A DNA stretch of 64,000 nt. Source: Streptomyces pseudovenezuelae (GTDB lineage: Bacteria; Actinomycetota; Actinomycetes; Streptomycetales; Streptomycetaceae). Below are positions 8,625 to 16,378 of the stretch, piece by piece. The stretch covers positions 124,001 to 188,000 of the forward strand of contig NZ_JARXVH010000007.1 of NCBI RefSeq assembly GCF_029892565.1. Reading direction: 5' to 3'. The translations under genes and the position numbers were made by a program. The notes below the pieces were generated by a model. It saw only the letters and a program-made list of their open reading frames with translations, was not told where the DNA came from and ran no database searches. How positions within the stretch are numbered: the stretch's first letter is position 1; every line of letters starts with the position of its first letter.

Positions 8625-10016
8625 ATGTCTGCCGACGCCGCCCAGGACATCGCATCCGCCACCGCACCCGCCTCCCTGCCCGTCCCCGTCACCGGGTGGG
8701 GCCGCACCGCGCCCACGGCGGCCCGTCTGATCCGCCCAGGGACCTACGAGGAGGCCGTGACGGCCGTCCGGGAGTGCGGGGCCCGCGGAGGCATTCCCAG
8801 GGGCCTGGGGCGGGCCTACGGGGACGCGGCGCAGAACGCAGGCGGCGCGGTGCTCGACATGACGGGCCTGGACCGCGTCCACGCGATCGACGCCGCCGGC
8901 GGCACCGTGCTGTGCGACGCGGGCATCTCCCTGCACCGGCTGATGGAGGTCCTGCTGCCGCTCGGCTGGTTCGTGCCGGTGACGCCCGGCACGCGCTACG
9001 TGACGGTCGGCGGCGCGATCGGCGCGGACATCCACGGCAAGAACCACCACGTCTCGGGCTCCTTCTCCCGGCACGTCCTGTCCTTCGAACTCCTCACCGC
9101 CGACGGCTCGATCCGCACGGTGAGCCGCGGCACGCCCCTGTTCGACGCGACCGCCGGCGGCATGGGCCTGACCGGAGTGATCCTGACGGCGACCGTCCAA
9201 CTGCTGCCCGTCGAGACGTCCTTGATGTCGGTCGACACGGAACGCGCGACGGACCTCGACGACCTGATGGCACGCCTCACGGCGACCGACCACCACTACC
9301 GGTACTCGGTCGCCTGGATCGACCTCCTCGCGCGGGGTGCGGCGACGGGCCGCGCGGTGCTCACCCGCGGCGACCACGCGCCCCTCGACGCACTGCCCGC
9401 AAGCACGCGTAGAGCACCGTTGGAATTCCAGACCCGCCGGCTCCTGGCCGCCCCCGCCTTCCTCCCGGAGGGTCTCCTCAGCCGCACGACCGTGGGCCTG
9501 TTCAACGAGCTCTGGTACCGCAGAGCACCACGCGCGCGTACCGGCCAACTCCAGCGGATCCCCACCTTCTTCCACCCCCTGGACGGCGTGCCGCACTGGA
9601 ACCGCGTCTACGGCCGCGGCGGCTTCGTGCAGTACCAGTTCGTCGTCGGACACGGCCAGGAGGACGCCCTGCGCCGGATCGTGCGGCGCATCTCCGAGCA
9701 CCGGTGCCCGTCCTTCCTGGCCGTCCTCAAGCGCTTCGGGGAGGCCGACCCCGGCTGGCTCTCCTTCCCCGTGCCCGGCTGGACGCTGGCCCTCGACATC
9801 CCGGCCGGCCTGCCCGGCCTCGGCGCCCTCCTCGACCGGCTCGACGAGGACGTGGCCGAGGCCGGCGGGCGCGTCTACCTCGCCAAGGACTCCCGGCTGC
9901 GCCCCGAACTGCTCGCCGCCATGTACCCGCGCCTCGACGACTTCCGGACACTGCGCGCGGAACTCGACCCGCGCGGGGTGTTCGTGTCGGACCTCGCCCG
10001 CCGCCTCACCCTCTAG
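8625..10016 (+). CDS. dprE1: DprE1-like FAD-dependent decaprenylphosphoryl-ribose 2-oxidase
   Basis: A 463-residue FAD oxidase of the VAO/DprE1 type, nearly the length of M. tuberculosis DprE1 (461). The FAD domain shows GLGRAYGDAAQN, VTPGTRYVTVGGAIGADIHGKNHH (the His of HGKNHH matches His132, the FAD-linking region) and GGMGLTGVI. The substrate domain shows GGFVQYQFVV and YLAKDSR with the catalytic Lys (Lys418 equivalent). It would oxidise the 2-hydroxyl of polyprenylphosphoryl-ribose. The position equivalent to Cys387, the target of benzothiazinones, is Ala389 here (LSFPVPGWTLALDIP). There is no clear Shine-Dalgarno near the ATG at 8625, so the transcript may be leaderless. DprE2-like follows after 34 nt. 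Confidence 0.9.
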   Translation: MSADAAQDIASATAPASLPVPVTGWGRTAPTAARLIRPGTYEEAVTAVRECGARGGIPRGLGRAYGDAAQNAGGAVLDMTGLDRVHAIDAAGGTVLCDAGISLHRLMEVLLPLGWFVPVTPGTRYVTVGGAIGADIHGKNHHVSGSFSRHVLSFELLTADGSIRTVSRGTPLFDATAGGMGLTGVILTATVQLLPVETSLMSVDTERATDLDDLMARLTATDHHYRYSVAWIDLLARGAATGRAVLTRGDHAPLDALPASTRRAPLEFQTRRLLAAPAFLPEGLLSRTTVGLFNELWYRRAPRARTGQLQRIPTFFHPLDGVPHWNRVYGRGGFVQYQFVVGHGQEDALRRIVRRISEHRCPSFLAVLKRFGEADPGWLSFPVPGWTLALDIPAGLPGLGALLDRLDEDVAEAGGRVYLAKDSRLRPELLAAMYPRLDDFRTLRAELDPRGVFVSDLARRLTL

Positions 10017-10050
10017 GCAACCTCGTAGACAACCTCTAGGAGCCGCACCC

Positions 10051-10806
10051 GTGAAGGACGCCTTCGGCCTCCCCCAGTCCCTGCTCATCCTTGGCGGTAC
10101 GTCCGAGATCGCTCTCGCCACCGCACGCCGTCTCATCGCCCGCCGCACGCGCACGGTGTGGCTCGCCGGACGCCCCTCACCCGCCCTGGAGGAGTCCGCG
10201 GAGCAGCTGCGCGGCCTCGGTGCCGACGTGCACACCGTCGCCTTCGACGCGCTCGACCCCGACGCGCACGAGGCGGCCCTCGGCAAGGTGTTCGCCGAGG
10301 GCGACGTCGACATGGTGCTGCTCGCCTTCGGAATCCTCGGCGACCAGGCGAACGACGAACGCGAACCGGCCGCCGCGGTGCGTGTCGCGCAGACCAACTA
10401 CACGGGCGCGGTGTCGGCAGGACTCGTCAGCGCACGCGCGTTGCAGACGCAGGGCCACGGCTCGCTCGTGGTGCTCTCCTCCGTCGCCGGCGAGCGCGCC
10501 CGCCGCGCCAACTTCATCTACGGCTCCAGCAAGGCAGGGCTGGACGCCTTCGCCCAGGGCCTCGGGGACGCGCTGTACGGCACCGGCGTGCACGTCATGG
10601 TCGTACGCCCCGGGTTCGTCCGCTCGAAGATGACCGCGGGTCTGCCTGAGGCGCCGCTGGCGACGACCCCGGAGGCGGTCGCGACGGCCGTCGAGCTGGG
10701 CCTGCGGCGCCGCTCGGAGACGGTGTGGGTGCCCGGCACGCTACGCGTGGTGATGTCGGCCCTGCGGCACGTCCCGCGCGGGCTGTTCCGACGACTGCCC
10801 CTGTAG
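10051..10806 (+). CDS. dprE2: DprE2-like short-chain dehydrogenase (2-keto reductase)
   Basis: A 251-residue short-chain dehydrogenase/reductase, close to the 254 residues of M. tuberculosis DprE2. The cofactor loop is ILGGTSEIALATARRL, followed by WLAGRP. The catalytic serine is in VVLSSVAGERARRANF and the Tyr-Lys pair is YGSSKAG. With DprE1 it would complete the epimerisation of polyprenylphosphoryl-ribose to the arabinose form by reducing the 2-keto intermediate with NAD(P)H. The GTG start at 10051 has AGGAG 8 nt upstream and lies just behind the DprE1-like gene, so the two are a transcription unit. The gene symbol rests on similarity to the family and on this pairing. Confidence 0.88.
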   Translation: MKDAFGLPQSLLILGGTSEIALATARRLIARRTRTVWLAGRPSPALEESAEQLRGLGADVHTVAFDALDPDAHEAALGKVFAEGDVDMVLLAFGILGDQANDEREPAAAVRVAQTNYTGAVSAGLVSARALQTQGHGSLVVLSSVAGERARRANFIYGSSKAGLDAFAQGLGDALYGTGVHVMVVRPGFVRSKMTAGLPEAPLATTPEAVATAVELGLRRRSETVWVPGTLRVVMSALRHVPRGLFRRLPL

Positions 10807-10858
10807 GCGACCGGGCATCGGCCACGGCTGCCCCGGCCGGCCCACCGGCCGGGGATCC

Positions 10859-10915
10859 GCCTACCGACTGGGGCTCGGCCTACCCACTGAGGATCGGCCT
10901 ACCGGCTGGGGATGG
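10859..10915. repeat. Three tandem 19-bp units at the 3' end of the HxT gene
   Basis: Units begin at 10859, 10878 and 10897, each starting GCCTACC and continuing as a variant of (G/C)(A/G)CTG(G/A)GG(C/A)T(C/G)G. The last unit contains the TAG stop of the neighbouring minus-strand gene at 10899. A GGCCGG-rich hairpin lies just before it (around 10835-10855). The array probably arose by slippage and may form part of the terminator region between the two convergent genes. Confidence 0.65.
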
Positions 10916-11477
10916 TGCCCCGCTCCACGTGACCGGCCTGCGGCGGCACCACCGAGCTCCCGAAGGGGAACTCCCGCAGCTTGCGCCAGACACCGTCCGG
11001 GCCCTGCTCGTACAGCGCGAACCCGGTGCACGGCCACTCGGCCTCGTAGTCGGCGAGTTCCGCGAAGGCACGGTCCATCGCCTCGTCGTCGATGCCGTGG
11101 GCCACCGTCACATGGGGGTGGTACGGGAACTGCAGTTCGCGTGCGACGGGCCCGGAGGCGTCGCGGACCTGCTTCTGCAGCCAGGTGCACGCCTCGGCGC
11201 CCTCCTCCACGCGCACGTAGACGACGGGCGAGAGCGGACGGAAGGTGCCCGTCCCGGACAGCCGCATCGGGAACGGCCTGCCGGCCCCGGCGAGCTCGGT
11301 CAGATGCGCCTCGACGGCCGGCAGCGAAGCGCCGTCGACCTCCGTCGGCGGCAGCAGGGTGACGTGCGTGGGGATGCCGTGAGCCGCGGCGTCCCCGAAG
11401 CCAGTGCGCAGCTGTTGGAGCAGGCTGCCGTGAGGCTCCGGGACCGCGATCGACACGCCGATCGTTACGGTCCCCAC
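10899..11477 (-). CDS. 2H phosphoesterase (2'-5' RNA ligase family)
   Basis: A 192-residue protein with the two HxT motifs of the 2H phosphoesterase superfamily at H38-V-T40 (GIPTHVTLLPP) and H122-V-T124 (PHVTVAHG), spaced as in bacterial ThpR/LigT and cyclic phosphodiesterases. These act on 2'-5' or cyclic phosphate bonds in RNA or nucleotides; the true substrate of this branch is unknown. It lies directly downstream of trpS on the same strand, about 140 nt away, a pairing that could be functional (RNA metabolism) or simply conserved synteny. The start is ATG at 11477. The stop codon sits inside a 19-bp tandem repeat. Confidence 0.85.
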   Translation of the reverse strand: MGTVTIGVSIAVPEPHGSLLQQLRTGFGDAAAHGIPTHVTLLPPTEVDGASLPAVEAHLTELAGAGRPFPMRLSGTGTFRPLSPVVYVRVEEGAEACTWLQKQVRDASGPVARELQFPYHPHVTVAHGIDDEAMDRAFAELADYEAEWPCTGFALYEQGPDGVWRKLREFPFGSSVVPPQAGHVERGTIPSR

Positions 11478-11617
11478 GTCATCTCCTGTCGTCGTGTCGG
11501 TCGGACGTTCCCAGCCGTTCGGCTATCGACTGTACGGCCACGGCTGGGGTCCGGGCAGGCGCAACCGTAGTGATGTGCAGCGCTCTGTCCAGTGGTACGT
11601 GTGTGCGGTTGTGCGCC

Positions 11618-12631
11618 TCAGTGCTTCGCGGGCAGGAAGCCGACCCGGTCATAGGCCTGCGAGAGGGTCTCCGCGGCGACGGCACGCGCCTTCTCCGCGC
11701 CCTTGGCCAGAATCGAGTCGAGCGTCTCCGGGTCGTCCAGATACTGCTGCGTGCGCTCTTTGAAGGGCGTCACGAACTCGACCATGACCTCGGCGAGGTC
11801 CGTCTTGAGCGCGCCGTACATCTTGCCCTCGTAGTCCCGCTCCAGCTCCGCGACCGACTTGCCGGTGAGGGTCGAGTAGATCGTGAGCAGGTTGCTGACG
11901 CCCGGCTTGTCCACGGCGTCGTAGCGGATGACGGTGTCCGTGTCGGTGACCGCGCTCTTGACCTTCTTGGCGGTGGCCTTCGGGTCGTCGAGGAGGTTGA
12001 TGAGGCCCTTCGGCGTGGACGCCGACTTGCTCATCTTGATCGACGGGTCCTGGAGGTCGTAGATCTTCGCCGTCTCCTTGAGGATGTACGGCTTCGGGAT
12101 CGTGAAGGTCTGGCCGAAGCGGCCATTGAAGCGCTCGGCGAGGTCGCGGGTCAGCTCGATGTGCTGCCGCTGGTCCTCACCGACCGGCACCTCGTTGGCC
12201 TGGTACAGCAGGATGTCCGCGACCTGGAGGATCGGGTACGTGAACAGGCCGACGCTCGCCCGGTCGGCACCCTGCTTGGCGGACTTGTCCTTGAACTGGG
12301 TCATGCGGGAGGCCTCGCCGAACCCGGTCAGGCAGTTCATGACCCACGCCAGCTGCGCGTGCTCGGCAACGTGGCTCTGCACGAAGAGCGTGCAGCGCTC
12401 CGCGTCGAGCCCGGCCGCCAGCAGCTGCGCGGCGGCGAGCCGGGTGTTGGCCCGCAGCTCCGCCGGGTCCTGCGGGACCGTGATCGCGTGCAGGTCGACG
12501 ACCATGTAGAACGCGTCGTGGGACTCCTGCAGGGCCACCCACTGGCGGACGGCGCCGAGGTAGTTGCCGAGGTGGAACGAGCCTGCGGTGGGCTGGATTC
12601 CGGAGAGCACGCGAGGACGATCTGAGGACAT
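11618..12631 (-). CDS. trpS: Tryptophanyl-tRNA synthetase
   Basis: A 337-residue class Ic aminoacyl-tRNA synthetase that charges tRNA-Trp. It has the HIGH-like motif GSFHLGNYLGAVRQW, the Trp/ATP-pocket segments VDLHAITVPQDP and YPILQVADILLYQANEVPVGEDQ, and the KMSKS loop in DPSIKMSKSAST. The length agrees with bacterial TrpRS (334 in E. coli). Two ATGs are possible, 12640 and 12631; I chose 12631 because GAGAGA lies 9 nt upstream, whereas it abuts the first ATG. Streptomycetes often carry a second TrpRS, sometimes indolmycin-resistant; I cannot tell from sequence alone which class this is, though the position fits the housekeeping copy. Confidence 0.95.
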   Translation of the reverse strand: MSSDRPRVLSGIQPTAGSFHLGNYLGAVRQWVALQESHDAFYMVVDLHAITVPQDPAELRANTRLAAAQLLAAGLDAERCTLFVQSHVAEHAQLAWVMNCLTGFGEASRMTQFKDKSAKQGADRASVGLFTYPILQVADILLYQANEVPVGEDQRQHIELTRDLAERFNGRFGQTFTIPKPYILKETAKIYDLQDPSIKMSKSASTPKGLINLLDDPKATAKKVKSAVTDTDTVIRYDAVDKPGVSNLLTIYSTLTGKSVAELERDYEGKMYGALKTDLAEVMVEFVTPFKERTQQYLDDPETLDSILAKGAEKARAVAAETLSQAYDRVGFLPAKH

Positions 12632-12696
12632 GTTCACCATTCTCTCAGGTGTTGGGGGCGGGTCCGGAACTGGTCGGAAACAGATGTGACACGGGT

Positions 12697-12725
12697 GGGA
12701 ACCGATCCGCCTCGGGCGGTGTACC
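12697..12725 (+). promoter_or_regulatory. Predicted ECF-type promoter P1 (sigma gene)
   Basis: GGGAACC at 12697-12703 and GTGTACC at 12719-12725 are separated by 15 nt. Exactly the same two boxes with the same spacing occur at 14374-14402, ahead of the downstream membrane-protein genes. The match extends to GTGGGAACC and the 15-nt string TCGGGCGGTGTACCA. A GGAAC-type -35 box is typical of ECF sigma factors. It lies directly upstream of the ECF sigma gene, so autoregulation is likely. Confidence 0.65.
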
Positions 12726-12731
12726 AAATGT

Positions 12732-13334
12732 GTGAGAACGCGGGAGGGGGGCCGCATCGTCGATGAGGCCGCGGTGATCGCACGCGTACGCGCCGGAGAG
12801 CCGGAGGCGTACGCGGAGCTGGTGCGGGCCCATACGGGCATCGCGCTCAGAGCGGCCGCGGCACTCGGGGCGGGTGCGGACGCGGAGGACGTGGTGCAGC
12901 AGGCCTTCGTGAAGGCGTACTGCGCGCTGGGCGGGTTCAAGGACGGCGCCGCCTTCAAGCCGTGGCTGCTGTCGATCGTCGCCAACGAGACGAGGAACAC
13001 AGTGCGCACGGCGGCCCGGCAGCGCACGCTCGCCGGCCGGGAGGCGGCGTTCGCCGAGGCCGAGCCGCTGATACCGGAATCGGCGGACCCGGCGGTCGCG
13101 ACCATCGAGACGGAGCGCCGCGCGGCCCTGCTGTCCGCCCTGGAGAAGCTGAGCGAGGAGCACCGCCTGGTCGTCACCTACCGCTATCTGCTGGAGATGG
13201 ACGAGCCGGAGACCGCCCAGGCCCTGGGCTGGCCGAGAGGCACGGTGAAGTCCCGCCTCAGCCGCGCCCTGCGAAAGCTGGGCAGACTGCTGCCGGATTT
13301 TCGACCTCGGGAAGGGGGTGATGAGCATGAGTGA
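12732..13334 (+). CDS. ECF RNA polymerase sigma factor
   Basis: A roughly 200-residue extracytoplasmic-function sigma factor. Region 2 covers EAYAELVRAHTGIALR..ADAEDVVQQAFVKAYCALGGFKDGAAFKPWLLSIVANETRN, which melts and binds the -10 element. Region 4 is LEKLSEEHRLVVTYRYLLEMDEPETAQALGWPRGTVKSRLSRALRKL, a helix-turn-helix for the -35 element. The GTG at 12732 is right at the expected transcript start of P1, so it would be leaderless. An alternative GTG at 12774 has GAGG 6 nt upstream. The stop overlaps the start of the next gene, a membrane protein that is the likely anti-sigma factor. Confidence 0.9.
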   Translation: MRTREGGRIVDEAAVIARVRAGEPEAYAELVRAHTGIALRAAAALGAGADAEDVVQQAFVKAYCALGGFKDGAAFKPWLLSIVANETRNTVRTAARQRTLAGREAAFAEAEPLIPESADPAVATIETERRAALLSALEKLSEEHRLVVTYRYLLEMDEPETAQALGWPRGTVKSRLSRALRKLGRLLPDFRPREGGDEHE

Positions 13335-14361
13335 GTCGCACGAGGACGAGGGTTACGAGGGTGAGGGTGGACGTGCCGCCGGAGGCACCGGTGGCCGGGG
13401 CCCGCGCGGCCGTGGTGACGGTCGGGGCGGCGACCGGGGCCCGCGAGGACGTGAGCGGGGACGGGAGCGAGGGCGGACCCGGGAGGAGACCGCCCGGCTG
13501 CCGGAGGAGCTGAAGGCGCTGGGCCGGTCGCTGCACGCGCCGGGCACCGGGGGCACCGACGATTCCGAAACGATGGTCGAGCGGGTGCTGGGCCAGATAC
13601 TCGCCGAACAGCTGCCGACCCCGGTCCCCGAGCCGCGCCCGGCCCGCGCCCGCCTGCGGTCGGTCCGGCACTGGACGCGGCTGCGCTGGCGCTCGCTCAC
13701 CGCCCTGCTGTGCGGTCTCCTGACGGTGCTCGTGCTCACGCCCCCGGTGCGGGCGGCGGTCTTCGACTGGTTCGACTTCGGCGGGGTCGAGGTGCGGTAC
13801 GACCCGTCGGCGGTGCCCTCACCGGGCGCCGAGGTACCCGGCTGCGGCCGGTCCCTGTCGCTGGGGCAGGCCGAGCGCCGCGCCGGGTTCGAGCCGCTGG
13901 TGCCCGAGGCGCTGGGCGTCCCGGACACGGTGGCGGTGAGCGGTGAGCCGCACGGGCGGTTCCTGGTGAGCCTGTGCTGGCGTGTGGACGGGCACACGGT
14001 CCGGCTGGACGAGATGCCGAACCCGCTGGACCTCACCTTCGCCAAGACCGCCCGCGAGCAGCCGGAGTGGATCCCGCTGGGCAAGGAGACCTCGACCGGC
14101 GGCATCCCGGACTACGCCCTGTGGTTCCCCCGCCCCCATCTGCTGAGTTTCTGGCTCATCGACGCGGACGGAACGCGCTTCACCCGCAAGGAGCGGACCG
14201 CCGGGCCGACGCTGCTGTGGATGCACCGGGCCGGCTTCGACGAGGTGACGCTCCGGTTGGAGGGGGTGGCGTCGAGGGCGCGGGCGGTGGAGATCGCGAG
14301 GGAGCTGGAGAAGTCCGGCGGGATGTCTGCCGACGGCTCCGCCGACGGGTCGGCGAAATAG
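13321..14361 (+). CDS. Probable membrane anti-sigma factor
   Basis: About 346 residues. The N-terminal third is cytoplasmic-looking, with an Arg/Gly/Glu-rich stretch (residues about 10-60) and a helix around SETMVERVLGQILAEQLP. One membrane segment (SLTALLCGLLTVLVLTPPVRAAVF) is followed by a long extracytoplasmic domain rich in Trp and Pro. I do not recognise a zinc-binding anti-sigma domain (no HxxxCxxC). The call rests on topology and on the overlap with the ECF sigma gene: GTG 13318 and ATG 13321 both lie within its last codons, with AAGGGGG just upstream. It could instead be an effector of the stress response. Confidence 0.65.
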   Translation: MSMSESHEDEGYEGEGGRAAGGTGGRGPRGRGDGRGGDRGPRGRERGRERGRTREETARLPEELKALGRSLHAPGTGGTDDSETMVERVLGQILAEQLPTPVPEPRPARARLRSVRHWTRLRWRSLTALLCGLLTVLVLTPPVRAAVFDWFDFGGVEVRYDPSAVPSPGAEVPGCGRSLSLGQAERRAGFEPLVPEALGVPDTVAVSGEPHGRFLVSLCWRVDGHTVRLDEMPNPLDLTFAKTAREQPEWIPLGKETSTGGIPDYALWFPRPHLLSFWLIDADGTRFTRKERTAGPTLLWMHRAGFDEVTLRLEGVASRARAVEIARELEKSGGMSADGSADGSAK

Positions 14362-14373
14362 TGCGGTCGGGGT

Positions 14374-14402
14374 GGGAACCCCGGCGGGTCGGGCGGTGTA
14401 CC
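14374..14402 (+). promoter_or_regulatory. Predicted ECF-type promoter P2 (membrane-protein pair)
   Basis: GGGAACC at 14374-14380, 15-nt spacer, GTGTACC at 14396-14402. It is identical in boxes and spacing to the site upstream of the sigma gene, and starts 13 bp after the anti-sigma-like gene ends. It would drive the two membrane proteins that follow, whose first good start codon (14458) leaves a leader of about 50 nt. Confidence 0.65.
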
Positions 14403-14457
14403 AGAAGTGACATGCGGCTCGGGGACGGGTCGCGGGGACGACTGGTTGGGGGACGGG

Positions 14458-15219
14458 ATGCGCGGGTGGCGGAACAGATGGCGGGGCCGGGTCCGTGAAC
14501 TGGCTGTGCTGGCAGGCGCGTTGGCGGTGACGCTGGCTCTGATGACGTGGGTCGCGTCGTCGGCTTCGGCGGGCGGTCCGACGAGCGTGCTGGTGACCTC
14601 GCCGACCAGCGGCGAGGCCACCGCGTTGTACTACTCCGACAAGGAGTACGACGCGCTGCAGAAGCTGCTCGGCGCGGCGGGCGTGGGCACGCGAGACGTG
14701 CCGCCGCAGGTCGCTACGGCGCAGGCGCGTCAGATCAACGTCACATGGATGGCGCACGACGTGTCGCCCTGGCGCGTGGACCAGGTCTTCCCTGTCGACT
14801 CCGGGCCACGTGCCGTCTGGATCCACACGGCGGCCGACATGCCGGAAACGCCGAACGGTTACTGGCATCGCGCCGACCATCCCGCCGAACTGCGCTCCCT
14901 GCTGAAGAAGTTGGGCGTGATGGCCAAGTCCTCGGGCGACGGCTACGCGGGCATCTTCCCGGAGCCGTGGCAGTCGCAGGAGACGGCCCCGACCACCGGA
15001 CCGGACACGACGACGACCACCGTGTCGGTCGGAACGCCGGGCACGACCGACGGCACCCGCTGGCGGTCCAACTGGTGGTGGACGTTGCCGGGAGCGGCGG
15101 GCGGGGCGGCGCTGGCGCTGGCGCTGGTGCTGCGACCGCTGGCCTCGCGGCTGCCGCCGGGTTGGTGGCGTGGTGGAGGGCGGGAGTCGGGGCCCAGGCA
15201 GGAGTTGCAGGACGTATGA
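14458..15219 (+). CDS. Membrane-anchored extracytoplasmic protein, ECF-operon member A
   Basis: A 253-residue protein of unknown function. It has an N-terminal signal or anchor (RELAVLAGALAVTLALMTWVASSASAGG), an extracytoplasmic domain (residues about 40-170) with INVTWMAHDVSPWRVDQVF, a Thr-rich linker (TTTTTVSVGTPGTT), and a C-terminal helix (WWWTLPGAAGGAALALALVL) ending in a short basic tail. I chose ATG 14458 over the GTG at 14407 because GGGGGACGGG precedes it and because 14407 would fall at or before the expected transcription start of P2. The stop overlaps the next start (ATGA). Its layout and several motifs recur in the next gene. Confidence 0.75.
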   Translation: MRGWRNRWRGRVRELAVLAGALAVTLALMTWVASSASAGGPTSVLVTSPTSGEATALYYSDKEYDALQKLLGAAGVGTRDVPPQVATAQARQINVTWMAHDVSPWRVDQVFPVDSGPRAVWIHTAADMPETPNGYWHRADHPAELRSLLKKLGVMAKSSGDGYAGIFPEPWQSQETAPTTGPDTTTTTVSVGTPGTTDGTRWRSNWWWTLPGAAGGAALALALVLRPLASRLPPGWWRGGGRESGPRQELQDV

Positions 15220-16187
15220 GGGGACGCGGAGGGGTGGGACGGGGTGAGGTGGGGATGAGCGGGCGGACCCGACGGGTTGGGCGGGCCAGACGGGCCGGGC
15301 GAGTGACGGTACGACTCGCGGCGTTGCTGCCGGCGGTCGCGGTGACTCTGTGCGGGGTGCCGACGGCCGACGGGGCGGTGAGTGCAGAGGTCAGGTCGGA
15401 AGGGCGAGCACTTACGCAGGCGGAGACGGCTACGCAGATGGGGGCGAGCGCAGAGACGGGGACTCAGATACCGGCGGGGGCACCGACGCAGGGCCGGGAC
15501 AGCCCCGACACGGCGGTGATCGTCGCGGGTGGCACGGGGCGGACGTTGGCGTTGCGTTCCGGCGAGCCTGCTTTCGCCCGGCTGTCGGAGTTGCTGCAGC
15601 CGACGTACACCGGCACGGAGCGCGTGCCGGAGGAGTGGACCGAGGGTCGGTATCCGCCGGTGAACTTCACGGTGATCTGGGGGCTGTCGGGCGTCGGGGG
15701 CTGGCCGCAGACCAGCCGGGCGCCGGGCGGTGACGTGGCGGTGGAGCGGCAGGACCAACTGTTCGTGGCCACGGACGGTTCGCCCTGGGTGCGCAGCGAC
15801 CTCGCGCCGGATGTGGAGGACGACGACATCCGCTGGCACCGGGCGCCGCGCTCGGTCTTCGTGCGGCTGGAGCAACAGGGCGTACTCGACGGGCTCGGTG
15901 ACGGGCCACGGGATGGGGTCGACGCGGCCGGCGGGGCCGGCGAGGGGGCGGCCGGGAGCGGGTCCGCGCAGACCGGCTCCACCGCGTCGGACAGAGCGGC
16001 CTCGGCGGACAGGCTGGGCGCGGGTGGGCTCGGCCGGGGTGGTATCTGGTGGACGTTGCCGGGGCTCGCCGTGGGGCTCACGGTCGGTGGCGCGGGCGCG
16101 CTGCTGATACGCCGCGCGGCGGCCCGGCACGGAGCCGGACCGCCGCGGGAGGAACCACGACATGAACTGATCGACCTCGACATGTGA
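15216..16187 (+). CDS. Membrane-anchored extracytoplasmic protein, ECF-operon member B
   Basis: A 323-residue protein of unknown function with the same plan as the preceding gene. It has a basic N terminus, a signal-like helix (VRLAALLPAVAVTLCGVPTADGA), an extracytoplasmic domain with VNFTVIWGLSGVGGWPQ and IRWHRAPRSVFVRLEQQGVL, a low-complexity linker, then IWWTLPGLAVGLTVGGAGALLI and a cytoplasmic tail. The aligned elements (I/V-N-x-T, the W-H-R segment, L-x-x-x-G-V, W-W-T-L-P-G) suggest it is a diverged tandem paralogue. The ATG at 15216 overlaps the previous stop; the ATG at 15255, with GAGGTGGGG upstream, is the alternative. Confidence 0.75.
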   Translation: MRGRGGVGRGEVGMSGRTRRVGRARRAGRVTVRLAALLPAVAVTLCGVPTADGAVSAEVRSEGRALTQAETATQMGASAETGTQIPAGAPTQGRDSPDTAVIVAGGTGRTLALRSGEPAFARLSELLQPTYTGTERVPEEWTEGRYPPVNFTVIWGLSGVGGWPQTSRAPGGDVAVERQDQLFVATDGSPWVRSDLAPDVEDDDIRWHRAPRSVFVRLEQQGVLDGLGDGPRDGVDAAGGAGEGAAGSGSAQTGSTASDRAASADRLGAGGLGRGGIWWTLPGLAVGLTVGGAGALLIRRAAARHGAGPPREEPRHELIDLDM

Positions 16188-16244
16188 GGTGAGGTGTGGC
16201 GCGGTTCGCTCGGTCGTCGGAGTGACCTGACGCGTCGCCTGGAG

Positions 16245-16378
16245 GCGTCAGCCCGGCGGGCGTCAGCCCAGAGGCATCGGCCCGACCGGTGGCCGCCCAA
16301 CGGGCGTCGGTCCAGAAGGCCTCACCCCGCTAGGCGTCAGCCCAACTGGCCTCAGCCCAACTGGCCTCAGCCCAGGTC
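16245..16378. repeat. Degenerate short repeats downstream of glyA
   Basis: The 179-bp gap between the ECF operon and glyA is filled with imperfect copies of a 15-16 bp unit of the form GCGTCAGCCCAACTGG. The last two copies (GGCCTCAGCCCAACT) are nearly perfect and run into the 3' end of glyA. No gene or clear hairpin with a T-run is visible. The array probably reflects slippage; a role in ending the two convergent transcripts is possible. Confidence 0.55.

Noticed and set aside
12732..16187. A zinc-binding anti-sigma (ZAS) protein in the ECF operon
   Set aside because: The HxxxCxxC signature is absent, so the anti-sigma role is given only from topology and gene order.
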